From Mycoplasmopsis lipofaciens ATCC 35015 (GTDB lineage: Bacteria; Bacillota_I; Bacilli_A; Mycoplasmatales; Metamycoplasmataceae): 64,000 bases of DNA. Positions 54,101 to 64,000 of this stretch are shown here, piece by piece. Where the stretch lies: NCBI RefSeq assembly GCF_000686585.1, contig NZ_JMKY01000004.1, positions 1 to 64,000 on the forward strand, given 5' to 3'. The notes beneath the pieces are model-generated. The model saw only the letters and a list, made by a program, of their open reading frames with translations. It had not been told where the DNA came from and searched no databases. Made by a program: the position numbers and the translations under genes. Positions within the stretch are counted from its first letter, which is position 1; every line of letters starts with the position of its first letter.

Positions 54101-57100
54101 GAACAAGCTAAATTATGATTTGAAAATGAAAATAATTCAGAAGTTGTTGTTAATTCAAAAACTTATTATAAAAAATTAACATCAGCGCAAATAATCAAAT
54201 GAGTCTTTGGTTCTTTAAATCAACAACAACTTAAATTAGCTTTATCAAAACTTATAGATAATTTCAATTTTTCAGTACTATTAGACTTAAATAATACAGA
54301 TGGGGTTTTATATAATTTTTTACAAAAATGGAATCCTTCTTTAATTTCTGTTTTAACACCTATTATTAGTAAACTTAATAATTCGAATAATCTAGAAGCT
54401 TTTGATAATGTAAAAACATCTTTGATTAATATAATTAAAAGCATTGATTTTGATATTTTATATGAAGAATTAGTAAAATCTATAAAAATTAAGAATTATG
54501 AATTTAAAAAAGAAGTTTTAAATTCGCAAACTAATCTTATCGAAAATAAATCATTTTTCGTTAGTGTAGAACAAATAGAATTTCATGATGGAATAATAGC
54601 ATTTCTCAAATCAATTTTTAAGAAACCGGGTTCAAATAGAGCATTTAAACAAAATTTAATTACGATGTTTAATTTATCAAATGAAACACAAGAATTAAAT
54701 ATTACAAGTCCTTCTGGTAAAAAAGAAATTATTTTTATTCCAGCAAACGATCCAAATAAATTAGGTTTCTTTGATTTTGCAAACATTTTTTCAAAATTAT
54801 TGTCAGCACCACAAAACACCATTTATTCTAATTATGATGCAAGTATTCAACTAGAAAATATACTAAAAAAAGTATCATCAAGTAATTCTCAGGAATCAGC
54901 TCTGATTGATTTAAACATTTTTAGTGAAAAAGATAAAAACTTCCTAAATGAATTTGATTTACTAAATAAAACAGATACAAAGAAACAATTTTTAGATAAT
55001 TTAATTAAATTTCAATTGTTTGTAAATCAAACAAAAGGTGGAACTTCTTTAATAATTGATGATAATAAAAAAACAGGTGCTGATTTATTAAATGATTTAC
55101 AAAATTTTGATAGCGGTTTGTCATTTTGACAAACTCTTAAGAAAGCAATTTCTTCAGTTTCCAATCCAATAATTTCAAATGAGTTTGCTTTAGGAGCACA
55201 AGCATTTAATATTTATTTACCATGAATAAAAATGTTTGATAATAAGTTAGCTAATTTTGAAGAATCGAAAAAATTTGTAAATGATTTTTTAAATTTAGCA
55301 ATTGATAATGAAATTTTGGCTTTAGCACATAAAAAAGCAAAAGGTCAAAATATACCATTTTTCGAGACAACTAATTTTTGATTAAGCGAATTTTTAGCTA
55401 ATCCTTCACAAATTACTTTATTTGATTTAAAATCAAACGGTAAATATGATAATTCTAAAATACAAAATTTAATTGATAGTAATCCTAAATTTAGTGAATG
55501 AGTACAACAAAATAAAAATATGTTAATTTTACAATTAGGATACATAGCATCAAGTAAATATTATTCATATAATTCAGAAAATCCTAATGGTATTTATTAC
55601 ACTACTATTAATAAATTTGTAAAACGTTATTTACAAAAAGATTCATTCTATTCAATAAGAAAGCAAGCAATTAAATTAATTCAAAAATCATCAATTAGTT
55701 TTCCTGTAGAAATATTCGGTATATCAGAGGCGATAATAAATCCTATTTTAAGATTTATTTTTCCTGAAATTTCTATTTCATACCTTGCAACACAAAAACA
55801 ACAACCAGGAAAAATTAATGGTAATTTATCATATTTATTGTTAAATAGATTGGTTAATTTTGAAGCTCTTTTTGAAGAAGATTCTGAATTATTTGTGCGA
55901 TTTAAAACATTTTTATATAAATCTACAAAATCATTAGATACTTCTAGTATTCCTATAAATATAGATAATTTTGAAAAACTAAATATAGATGGCGCCTATA
56001 TTAATAAATTAAAAGAAATATCTAAATCAAATAAAAACAATATTTTTGGTTTTAATTTTATTTCTTTGGTTACAGATTTAATTGACACAATTATTGAACC
56101 TAAAGAATTGAAAGATGTTGTATTTAACAATACAAATAGTTATTTAGCTAAAGTTAATTATGCTTATTTAAAAAATAATAATAAAAGTATTTATGCTGGT
56201 GACATACCAACTAATCCTATTGAAATGAATCAATTAATTAATAGTTTAAGTGATGAATTTATAATCAATGTTAATGGAGTTAAATTCATAATAATAGGAC
56301 AAGAAACAACAGTTGATTATATGTATCCCGTTATTGATGAAAACAATTTACAAGTTGATATTACTAATCAAGCTTTAATTTATGTTAATAAATTAGGCTT
56401 TGATAGAATTCATAACGCATATATTGGAAATGTTGTTAAAAAAGCTTTATTAGTAAAAAATTCTACAAAACATTCAAATGTAGAATTAAAAAATCATATT
56501 ACTAAAATAGTGAATAGTTTAATTAAAGATAGTGGAAAATTACAACGTGTATTTCTAACAACTGAAATAGATGCTATAAATCCAGAGAGATCATTAAGAA
56601 TAACAGCGGTTCAAAAAATAATTTCATCTATTTCATTCTTTACCATTGCAATTATGATTGTTTTTACATTTGTTGTGGCAATATCAATTATTTTTATTAT
56701 TCAAAGATATATAAAAAATAAAAATAAAGTTATTGGTATATTGGTTGCACAAGGTTATAAACCTTCTCAAATTTCTTTATCATTTACTATTTTTGCAATG
56801 GTAACAGCGGTAATTGGTGGTATCTTAGGTTATGTTATTGGTAATCAAAGTCAATATTTAGTTTTAAGTATATTTAATTCATATTGAACTGTGCCAAAAT
56901 CTAAATTACCATTTGATATTATTTCATTGTTTTTCACAGTATTCTTGCCTTTTATAGGTATGAGTATGCTAATTTATATAGTCTCTTTAATTTCGTTGAG
57001 ACACAAAGCAATTGATTTAATTTCTGGAGTAAATGACGTAAGTAGCTCTAAATTATTTAAAAAATATCAAAAATGAACAGCTAAAAAGAATGTAAAGAAA

Positions 57101-59182
57101 AGATTTGCATTCACATTAGCGTTTAATAGTTTTTGAAAATTAGTTTCATTCGGAATTAGTGTTATGTTAACAGGTGTAGCTACTTTGTTTGGAGTAGCAA
57201 GTAATAACATTTTTAATCACACGATTAATAAAACATATGAAAATAGAAATTATACATTTAAGGTGGATTTGGAAACGCCAACAATAGAAGGTGGTTTATA
57301 TAAAACGTTTAATGGATCAAATTTATATAATAATTTATATATGCCAGTTGGTGTATTAAATGAAAATAATAGAGAGATTAAAGATTATTTAAAACCAGGT
57401 TTTTCTTCGGTATTAAATGAAACGAATGCCAATGGTAATCCAGGATATAGAGATAGTCATATCATGACTCAGTTTTCATCTAATTTAACAGTTGCAGCAG
57501 GTGTTGCGGTAGATCCATGAACAATAGCTTATAATAGTATGCCTGACTCTCAAAAAGCTAAAATTGATAAAATACGTGATAGAGTGGGTTATGAATTAGA
57601 AAAAACCCAAGGAAATTATTACAACAAGGCTATTAAAAATAAATGAGTAGTTGATCCAAAAACAAATAATATTGGTTTAAAAAATGAAAAAGATGAATTT
57701 ATCAGCTTCTTCAAATACTATAAATCTCCTTTTGAAAAGGTTGGTAATTTCAAATATGCATTATTTGACGGAACAGAATATAAAATGTTAAATATAACTA
57801 CTGATTCATTTAGAACAGAATATAGAGAATTTTTAATTAATGGATACAAACAATTAAATGAAAGAATTCAAAAAGAAGCTTTAGAACCGAATTTAATTAA
57901 ATTAGGTAGTTTAAAAATACCTGTTGTTAATAATTGATTAGAAAATGTTGAATTATTTGGACCAACAATTAACGATTATTTCATAAGTTTTGGTGGTGTT
58001 TTATTTAATGATAAAACAGACGAAAAATATACATATATAAAAGGTAACTTACAAAATAATAGTTCTATAAAAATATATGGTTATAAACAAAATAGTGAGT
58101 TAATTAAACTTGTTGATGCAAATAAAAACAATCTATACGACAATTTATATAATTACGTTATTAAAGATGATATATATCCAATTGTAATTAATCAAGTAGT
58201 TGCTGATAAATATCATTATAGTGTTGGTTCTAAATTTACGATTGATGTACAAAATTATGTTGATCGTTATTTAAACAAACTTAATAATCAAAATATTAAA
58301 CATATTGCAACATTTGAAGTTGTTGGAATTAATCCGACATATATAAACGAAGAATATATTACTACACAAACAGCAGCAAATAAATTGATTGGCTTAGATA
58401 AACTTCAAGATCCAAATCAACCAAAAATAAATCTATTTAATGGTGTTGCAACAAATAATAAAACTCCAATACAAGTAACAGATTCAACTTCCTTATATTC
58501 ATTAAGTGGATATTGATCTGGATATGGATCATTTGATTTAGAGTCTTTAGATGAAGCTGTTTTAAAGAGCATGTATAATCAAATATTTGATTTAAATTCA
58601 GGTTTATTAAAAGATTTTATGAAGATAGATAAAATTCAAGATTTTGTTAAAAATAAAGATGTTAAAACTGCATTAAGTGAATATGCTAATTTATATGAAA
58701 ATAAACTTTATATAGCATTAGGTGCTTCGATTAATTCAAAAGATATTGAAGTTGGCTTTACGAGCCAAGTAGGTAATACTATAGGACAAATTACCATAGG
58801 TGTTATTGCATTAAGCTTTATAATTGCTTTAATTATATTAATAATTATGGCAACTATTATGATTAGTGAAAATGAAAAAAACATTGCTATTTGATCAATA
58901 TTAGGATACACACAAAAAGAAAAATTAACAATGTTTTTTGGAGTGTTTATTCCTTTCATTTTATTCTTCTTCATGCTATGTGTTCCAGCTGTATTTGCTT
59001 TAATTGCATCATTTAATGCTGCGCTATTATCCTCGAGTTCAATTGCTCTACCTCTGACATTAAAATGATGACATGTGTTATTAACTTTTATATTTATCAT
59101 TACTATTTTTATAATTACATCTCTAACAACATGAATTAGTATAAATAAAATGAAACCTGTTGATTTGCTGAAAGGAAAGTAA
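51167..59182 (+). CDS. giant FtsX/MacB-type ABC transporter permease, 2671 aa
   Basis: One uninterrupted frame of 2672 codons with TGA read as Trp. There is an N-terminal helix (KVVVIGLSFLVFLTSAIFTL), then an 1800-residue polar region, presumably extracellular. A first FtsX-type helix cluster lies near residues 1820-1960 (GYKPSQISLSFTIFAM within it). A short cytoplasmic link leads to a second helix near 1990 and about 530 extracellular residues, and a second cluster (about 2535-2665) contains ILGYTQKEKLTMFFGVFIPF. The duplicated FtsX plan with a paired LolD-like ATPase matches the mycoplasma MG_468/MG_467 pair. It could export or shed lipids, lipoproteins or peptides; substrate unknown. Confidence 0.92.
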
Positions 59183-59186
59183 TAAT

Positions 59187-60167
59187 ATGAAAAACAACAA
59201 GAAACCAAAAATGAAAAAATCTTCTAAACTTGCTGCAATAACGCAAGAAGAAAAAATTTTAGAAGAACAACAATATACATTGGAAATAGATAAAAAAATT
59301 AAAATTACTAAAGACAATGTTTTTGAACTCTTAGATCAAGATTCTAATAAAAAAAATATTGTGGTTCCTAAAAAAATTCAAAGGTTATTAACCAAAGTAA
59401 GTAAGAAAAAAAGAAAAAAAGATGCTAATTTTAATTTAAAAAATTCTGATGATAATATTATTGAAGTAAAAAATGTTAGCAAATATTATATTAATGGAAA
59501 CGTAACAACAAGAGTTTTAAAAGATGTTTCAATGTCTGTCAAAAAAAATGAATTATTATTAATTTATGGTGTGTCTGGTGGTGGAAAGAGTACTTTATTA
59601 AATTTAATTTCTGGTCTTGATAGACCATCTAAAGGTCAAGTTATAGTTTGTGATAAAAATTTACCTTATTTATCTAATTCTCAATTAACATTATTTAGAA
59701 GAAAACACGTAAGTTTTATTTTTCAAAATTACAATTTATTAAATAATTTAAATTCATTTGATAATGTTCAAACAGGAGCTTATTTACAAAAAGATCCTAA
59801 ACGTAAAGTAGATGTTGTGAAACTATTTGAACAATTTGAAATGAATGAGGAAATTAATAAGTTCCCATCTCAAATGTCTGGGGGACAGCAACAAAGAGTT
59901 TCTATTATGAGAGCTTTAGCTAAGAATTCTGAAATTATATTTGCCGATGAACCTACAGGAGCATTAGACGAACAAACCACTAAAATAGTTTTAAAGACTT
60001 TATATAATATAAATAAAACAACTGATGCAACAGTTGTTATGGTAAGCCATAATCCAGCAATGGCAGCAATGGCTGATCGTGTAGTTCATGTGGTTAAGGG
60101 AAGAATTGAAAAAATTGTAGTTAATCCAAATCCTGTATCACCTGATCAAATTGATTTATATAGTTAA
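59187..60167 (+). CDS. ABC transporter ATP-binding protein, MacB/LolD type
   Basis: The 326-aa protein has about 90 basic N-terminal residues before the ABC domain: Walker A GVSGGGKSTLLNLISG, Q-loop FIFQNYNLLNNL, signature PSQMSGGQQQRVSIMRALA, Walker B IIFADEPTGALDE, and MVSHNPAMAAMADRVV. It starts 4 bases after the giant permease ends and should energise it. The charged N-terminal extension is absent from standard LolD. Confidence 0.94.
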   Translation: MKNNKKPKMKKSSKLAAITQEEKILEEQQYTLEIDKKIKITKDNVFELLDQDSNKKNIVVPKKIQRLLTKVSKKKRKKDANFNLKNSDDNIIEVKNVSKYYINGNVTTRVLKDVSMSVKKNELLLIYGVSGGGKSTLLNLISGLDRPSKGQVIVCDKNLPYLSNSQLTLFRRKHVSFIFQNYNLLNNLNSFDNVQTGAYLQKDPKRKVDVVKLFEQFEMNEEINKFPSQMSGGQQQRVSIMRALAKNSEIIFADEPTGALDEQTTKIVLKTLYNINKTTDATVVMVSHNPAMAAMADRVVHVVKGRIEKIVVNPNPVSPDQIDLYS

Positions 60168-60175
60168 AATCTAAA

Positions 60176-60205
60176 CAAAAAAGCAGTAGAAACACTGCTT
60201 TTTTG
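60176..60205. terminator. terminator between convergent ABC ATPase gene and mnmE
   Basis: CAAAAAAGCAGT / ACTGCTTTTTTG, a 12-bp stem with a 6-base loop and T-rich tail. Confidence 0.92.
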
Positions 60206-60251
60206 TTTTTGTAAAAAACATAAAACTTTAAGTTGGTTTTATTAAAAATGT

Positions 60252-61598
60252 TTATTTACCCAAACAAAAATTTTTAAACATTTCATCTAATAATTTTTCA
60301 TTATCTGCTCTACCCGAAATATCTTGTAAGTTTTTTCATGCTTCTCGTATATCAACAATTACAACATCATAGCCATATCCAAAATCAAGATTAACAATAG
60401 CTTCTTTAATATTGATTTGGGCTTGTTTAATGAGTGATAATTGTCTTGTGTTAGATAAATAATCATCATTATTTATTTTTATATCTTTAAAATGATTTTT
60501 TAACTCTATCTTTAGATTTTCAATATCATTATTAATTGCACTAACATAGCAGTAATGAGAATTTTTTATAAAATTTTGTGCTATATCAATTTTATTTATT
60601 ACTTTAATAACGGGTTTATTATATTTTTGAGCAACTTCCTCGATTAATTTATTGTCATTTGAATCTTTTTTATTTATTTCTTTTACATAGATAACAACAT
60701 CTGATTCTTTTATTTGTTTTATTGATTTTTCGATACCTATTTTTTCAATTTTATGTTTTGTTTGCCTAATTCCCGCTGTATCAATCAATTTAAATAACAT
60801 TCCTTCAAATTGTCATGAAGCTTCGACAATATCGCGTGTTGTTCCAGCAATATCTGTAACAATAGCTTTATCTTCTTCTAGTAGACAATTTAATATTGAA
60901 GATTTACCTACATTAGGTCTACCTATAATTGCTACTTTGATGCCATCAAAAATTAATCTACTATTCTCGCTGTTTTTTATAATAGTATCTAATTTTTTTG
61001 AATAGTTTAATAGTCTTGTTTTTAAATCTTTATCAAATATTTGTTCAATGTCATCATATTCTGGATAATCTATATTTACTTCGATTTGTCCTATTAAATA
61101 AGATAATTCGTCAATTAGAGACTGAATCATTTTGCTAGTATTTCCATTAAATTTTTTAATTGCTAAATTAGTTTGAGAGATAGTTTGTGCATGAATTAAA
61201 TCATTTATAGCCTCTGCTTTAATTAAATCCATCTTACCATTTAAAAATGATCTTCTACTAAATTCACCTGGTAAGGCTAGTCTGGCTCCATTAGCAAGAA
61301 GTAATTCTAAAATTTGATTTGTTACTATAACTCCACCATGGCAATTAATTTCCACAGTGTCTTCACCAACAAAATTATTGCTTCCAATATATCACATAAC
61401 TAACACTTCGTCAATAATTTCATTTTCACTAAGATTGTTTATTATATGCCCATAGGTTATTTTTTGATTTTCTCCTGTTTTACCTTTAAATATTTTTTTT
61501 AAAATTTTAATACTGTCTGAACCGCTCATTCTAATTATTGAAATAGCTTGATTTATTTTTCCGCCAGACGATATTGCTACAATTGTGTCATTTATCAT
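60252..61598 (-). CDS. mnmE: tRNA modification GTPase MnmE
   Basis: The 448-aa protein opens [20 protein letters not shown]. The N-terminal domain has [20 protein letters not shown] and [20 protein letters not shown]. The G domain has G1 [19 protein letters not shown] and DTAGIRQT. The C-terminus FCLGK carries the essential Cys. With MnmG it modifies wobble U34. Three TGA-Trp codons. Start set by TAAAAT seven bases before the ATG and by the standard MnmE beginning. Confidence 0.97.
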
Positions 61599-61605
61599 AA
61601 ATATT

Positions 61606-61611
61606 ATTTTA
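61606..61611 (-). promoter_or_regulatory. -10 box of mnmE, TAAAAT seven bases before ATG
   Basis: TAAAAT, then AATATTT, then ATG 61598 on the - strand; no Shine-Dalgarno. Confidence 0.55.
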
Positions 61612-61853
61612 CATTAAATAAAACGCATGTGAATAAATCAAATGATGTTAACTATAAATTATTAATTTTTTGTGTTGTTTAAAATATAGTATTTTCAATT
61701 AATATAGCTTTTTTTGAGTTTATTAATTTTTTATGATTTTGTTTTTAATGTTGTTATAGTAAAAGACATTTTAAAATTTTTAGTAATTTAAATGTTTTAG
61801 AAACATAAATAATAATTAAAACTCACTATATTCGAATTTTCTAAATAAAAAAC

Positions 61854-61871
61854 TAGTGCTATAAGGCACTA
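61854..61871 (-). terminator. terminator after the surface lipoprotein gene
   Basis: TAGTGC / GCACTA stem, flanked by A-run and T-run; on the - strand it follows the lipoprotein stop by 17 bases. Confidence 0.75.
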
Positions 61872-61887
61872 ATTTTCGTAATATTAT

Positions 61888-62943
61888 TTAGCTGCTTGTT
61901 TTGTTGAAACCTTTTATTGTTCTTGTTATTAAATCAGTAGCTATGTTATCGTAATGCATTGTGAACGAAACTTTAACAGTTCCTTCTGCATCATCAGCAA
62001 CAAATTCACCTTCAAAAAGAATAACTATTCCTTTTACTTGAAAATGATATGAAAGGTTTGTTCTATTAAATTCTGAAGCTTTTATTCTATAAGTATTTGA
62101 TTTTATAGAAAATGCATTAGCGAATTCAGTCAATTCTTTTTTTTGTTCAGACGGAACTTTTGACATTAAATTATTTATATTAGTTGTTGCGTCATTATAA
62201 ACTTTTGGCGTTTCAAAATCAATTGTTATTTTAGAAAGTGAAACACTTAATCATTTTTGAGTAGCTCTTCACTTGTGTTCGTTTGCTCCGTATCCGTATA
62301 AATCATCTCTTAATTGTCTTGCTTCATTTAACACTGTTTCATAATTTGCTTTTGAATTATTAAGTTCATTCTCTTTGTTTTCTTCGAGATTGTTATTGGC
62401 ATTTTCAATATCAGTCGTAGCTTTTTTATAGTTTGCTATTGTTTGATCAGCTTCTTGTTCCACTAAAGCTTTAGCAACATCTGTTTCTATTGTATATGTA
62501 TTCAAGGTTTCAGGGTAATCTGTTAAATTATCTTTTTGTCCTTGAATTTCTGCTAAAGCACTATTATATGCTTCTTTAGCTTTCTTAAGTTCTTTCGCAT
62601 TTCTAGATTCAGTGGTTTCAAGATCAGATAAATTAATGCTTCTTTCTTTCGAAGTTATATTATCTTTAGTTAATGTTACTTTAACTGTTAATGTTCCTAA
62701 ATCATCATTTATATTTTCTAAAATTATAGTTGCTTTATAATCACCTAGGTTTGTAAATATAATATCGTTTTTAGTAAATTCTGATGGTAATTTATTTTCT
62801 GTATTAACATTGTATTTTAATTCTTGAACTTTTTTATCTACAATGTCTTGTGTAACAGCTTTGTTACAGCTAGTTACAATAGTTGTTGTACCAACTAATG
62901 TTGTTGATAATAACATGGTTGAAAATTTAAGTTTTTTATTCAT
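61888..62943 (-). CDS. surface lipoprotein with Lipoprotein_17-type domain
   Basis: This 351-aa precursor has a signal peptide with lipobox TIVTSC (Cys26). Residues about 50-110 (KLPSEFTKNDIIFTNLGDYK ... DDLGTLTVKVTLTK) fit the mycoplasma Lipoprotein_17 domain (PF04200). A charged coiled-coil segment follows (about 115-210), then a beta-rich C-terminal domain. TGA-Trp codons at the junctions. Likely a variable surface antigen or adhesin; function unknown. Confidence 0.88.
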
Positions 62944-63074
62944 TTTTGCCTGCTTTCACATTTCTATTTGTGGAAATATTGTAATTTATTTCTTATTTTA
63001 ATTATACTACTTACACAAAGATATATATTAATCTATAAATTACAGGTTAAATTTCATATTTTTTAATTGTTTGT

Positions 63075-63080
63075 TATAAT
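63075..63080 (+). promoter_or_regulatory. -10 box of tRNA-Thr
   Basis: TATAAT 15 bases before the mature tRNA 5' end. Confidence 0.55.
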
Positions 63081-63095
63081 TTTAATCGCTAAAAT

Positions 63096-63171
63096 GCCAT
63101 CATAGCTCAGTCGGTAGAGCACATCCATGGTAAGGATGGGGTCGCAGGTTCGATTCCTGTTGATGGCACCA
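63096..63171 (+). tRNA. tRNA-Thr (anticodon GGU)
   Basis: The 76-nt gene has acceptor arms GCCATCA / TGATGGC, D-arm TAGCTCAGTCGGTAGAGCA, and anticodon stem CATCC / GGATG around loop ATGGTAA, giving anticodon GGT. The T-arm contains GGTTCGATTCC, and the 3' ACCA is encoded. It reads ACC and ACU. Confidence 0.97.
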
Positions 63172-63273
63172 TATACTAAAAAGTATCAAAATATTTATAA
63201 ACTTTTTAATGTTGTAATATGATTTATAACATTAAATTTTTTATTTTTATAAATTTATAACGAAAGGAGAGCG

Positions 63274-64000
63274 ATGGATAAAAAACAAGCTAAACAAGAA
63301 CGGGCGGAACTATTATTTGGAAAAACACCTATAAAAAAAGCCATATGAATTGTTGCTATACCAAGTTTAATGTCTGCGATGATGGTTGGATTATACACAT
63401 TTGTTGATCAAGTATTTATTCAAAACTTTGTTCCTAGAAATACTTTTATTTTTGATGATTTAATTTTAGGTAGACATGGTCAAATTTATGATTATTTATC
63501 TAGTGGTATTGCAAAGTTAAATGAACAAGAATACAAAATATTATTTGATAATTATAATGGATTGGGAGGTCAACAAATAGCTTATTTAACACCTAATAGC
63601 GTGGTTTCTTCTACAAGTGTTGCATTTCAACCATTGATAATTTTTTCCAACTCAGTTGTTTTTTTGATTCCTGTTGGAGCATCTGTTTACTATACAAAAT
63701 GTGTAAGTAAAAATTTAGAAAAAAGTGGAAGAGATTTATGAGCTACTATGTTTTGGTGCACAGCAATAGTGTCCTTATTTGCAACTTTAATGTCATTTAT
63801 ATTTGTATGATCTGGTTTAATAAAAATGTTTGCCGGTCATAGTATTTTAGATGTAAAACCGGGCTTTTCAGAACATGAAACTTTGCAAGCATATTATGAT
63901 GCAAGTTATAAAATGGTAATTAATTGAGCAAGTAAATATGTTTATATATATGCAGCAGGTACAATAATGCAAGGAATATCATTGTTGTTATCATATTTTA
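63274..64000 (+). CDS. MATE-family efflux transporter, 5' part
   Basis: The gene starts at ATG 63274 after AAAGGAG and runs off the window. The start FGKTPIKKAIWIVAIPSLMS then AMMVGLYTFVDQVFIQNFVP is the first helix pair of MATE/NorM proteins, with the second helix FSNSVVFLIPVGASVYYTK. A polar insertion of about 60 residues after helix 1 is larger than usual. Probably exports drugs or metabolites using a cation gradient. Confidence 0.9.

Noticed and set aside
58708-59317. Two - strand frames opposite the end of the giant permease
   Set aside because: They lie antisense to the conserved FtsX helices and have no independent start signals.

Overview
The window is from a wall-less bacterium of the Mycoplasma/Mycoplasmopsis type (Mollicutes). 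Base composition is extremely AT-rich. TGA falls in frame at conserved tryptophan positions in almost every housekeeping gene (for example NusG, GpsA, FtsY, YidC and the big permease), so the genetic code is table 4. The only release factor gene seen is prfA (RF1). Genes that look broken into pieces under the standard code are intact once TGA is read as Trp, and all coordinates below use that reading. I do not assign a species.

Layout. 1-240: the trailing end of a type II-style CRISPR array that continues off the left edge. 476-708: a frameshifted gene relic. 901-8070: a leftward six-gene cassette made of a DNA methyltransferase, an SF2 helicase, a 66-aa protein, a DndD/Rad50-like SMC ATPase with a zinc hook, a 125-aa protein and a 791-aa protein with a sigma-region-4-like helix-turn-helix. 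It looks like a DNA modification/defence system and is the most unusual part of the window. A (TA)8 tract lies in its leader, and a 230-bp MITE-like element with 30-bp inverted repeats lies just upstream. 8.7-11.3 kb: ylxM-ftsY and an unknown gene. 11.3-13.4 kb: prfA-prmC and acpP. 13.8-19.9 kb: a BMP-type nucleoside ABC importer (lipoprotein, double ATPase, two permeases), in which one permease has a 370-residue coiled-coil tail. 20.1-31 kb: pyrH-frr, rplK-rplA, cysS, rlmB, a sigma-like gene in the sigH position, rpmG-secE-nusG, and a thymidylate/folate group (dCMP deaminase, folA, thyA) that encloses three overlapping two-helix membrane-protein genes. 31.4-36.8 kb: cdsA, tatD-rsmA, gpsA, serS. 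37-43 kb: rpmH-rnpA-yidC, then lplA-hydrolase-PQ-loop protein-asnA. 43.2-48.4 kb: rlbA-dnaN-dnaA with a DnaA-box region (probable oriC), then recD2 divergent from dnaA. 48.4-64 kb: pth, ftsH, a 2671-aa FtsX-type permease with its ATPase, mnmE, a surface lipoprotein, tRNA-Thr and the start of a MATE transporter.

How the parts work together. The cassette next to the CRISPR array suggests a defence island. The other genes are the core set of a minimal cell: replication initiation, translation, protein export (SecE, YidC, FtsY), nucleotide salvage and import, and phospholipid synthesis. Genes are packed tightly with many TAATG stop/start overlaps, which implies translational coupling. A recurring regulatory pattern is a -10 box placed exactly seven bases before the ATG with no Shine-Dalgarno sequence (prfA, acpP, cysS, rpmG, mnmE, a small membrane-protein gene and perhaps dnaA), which points to leaderless mRNAs.
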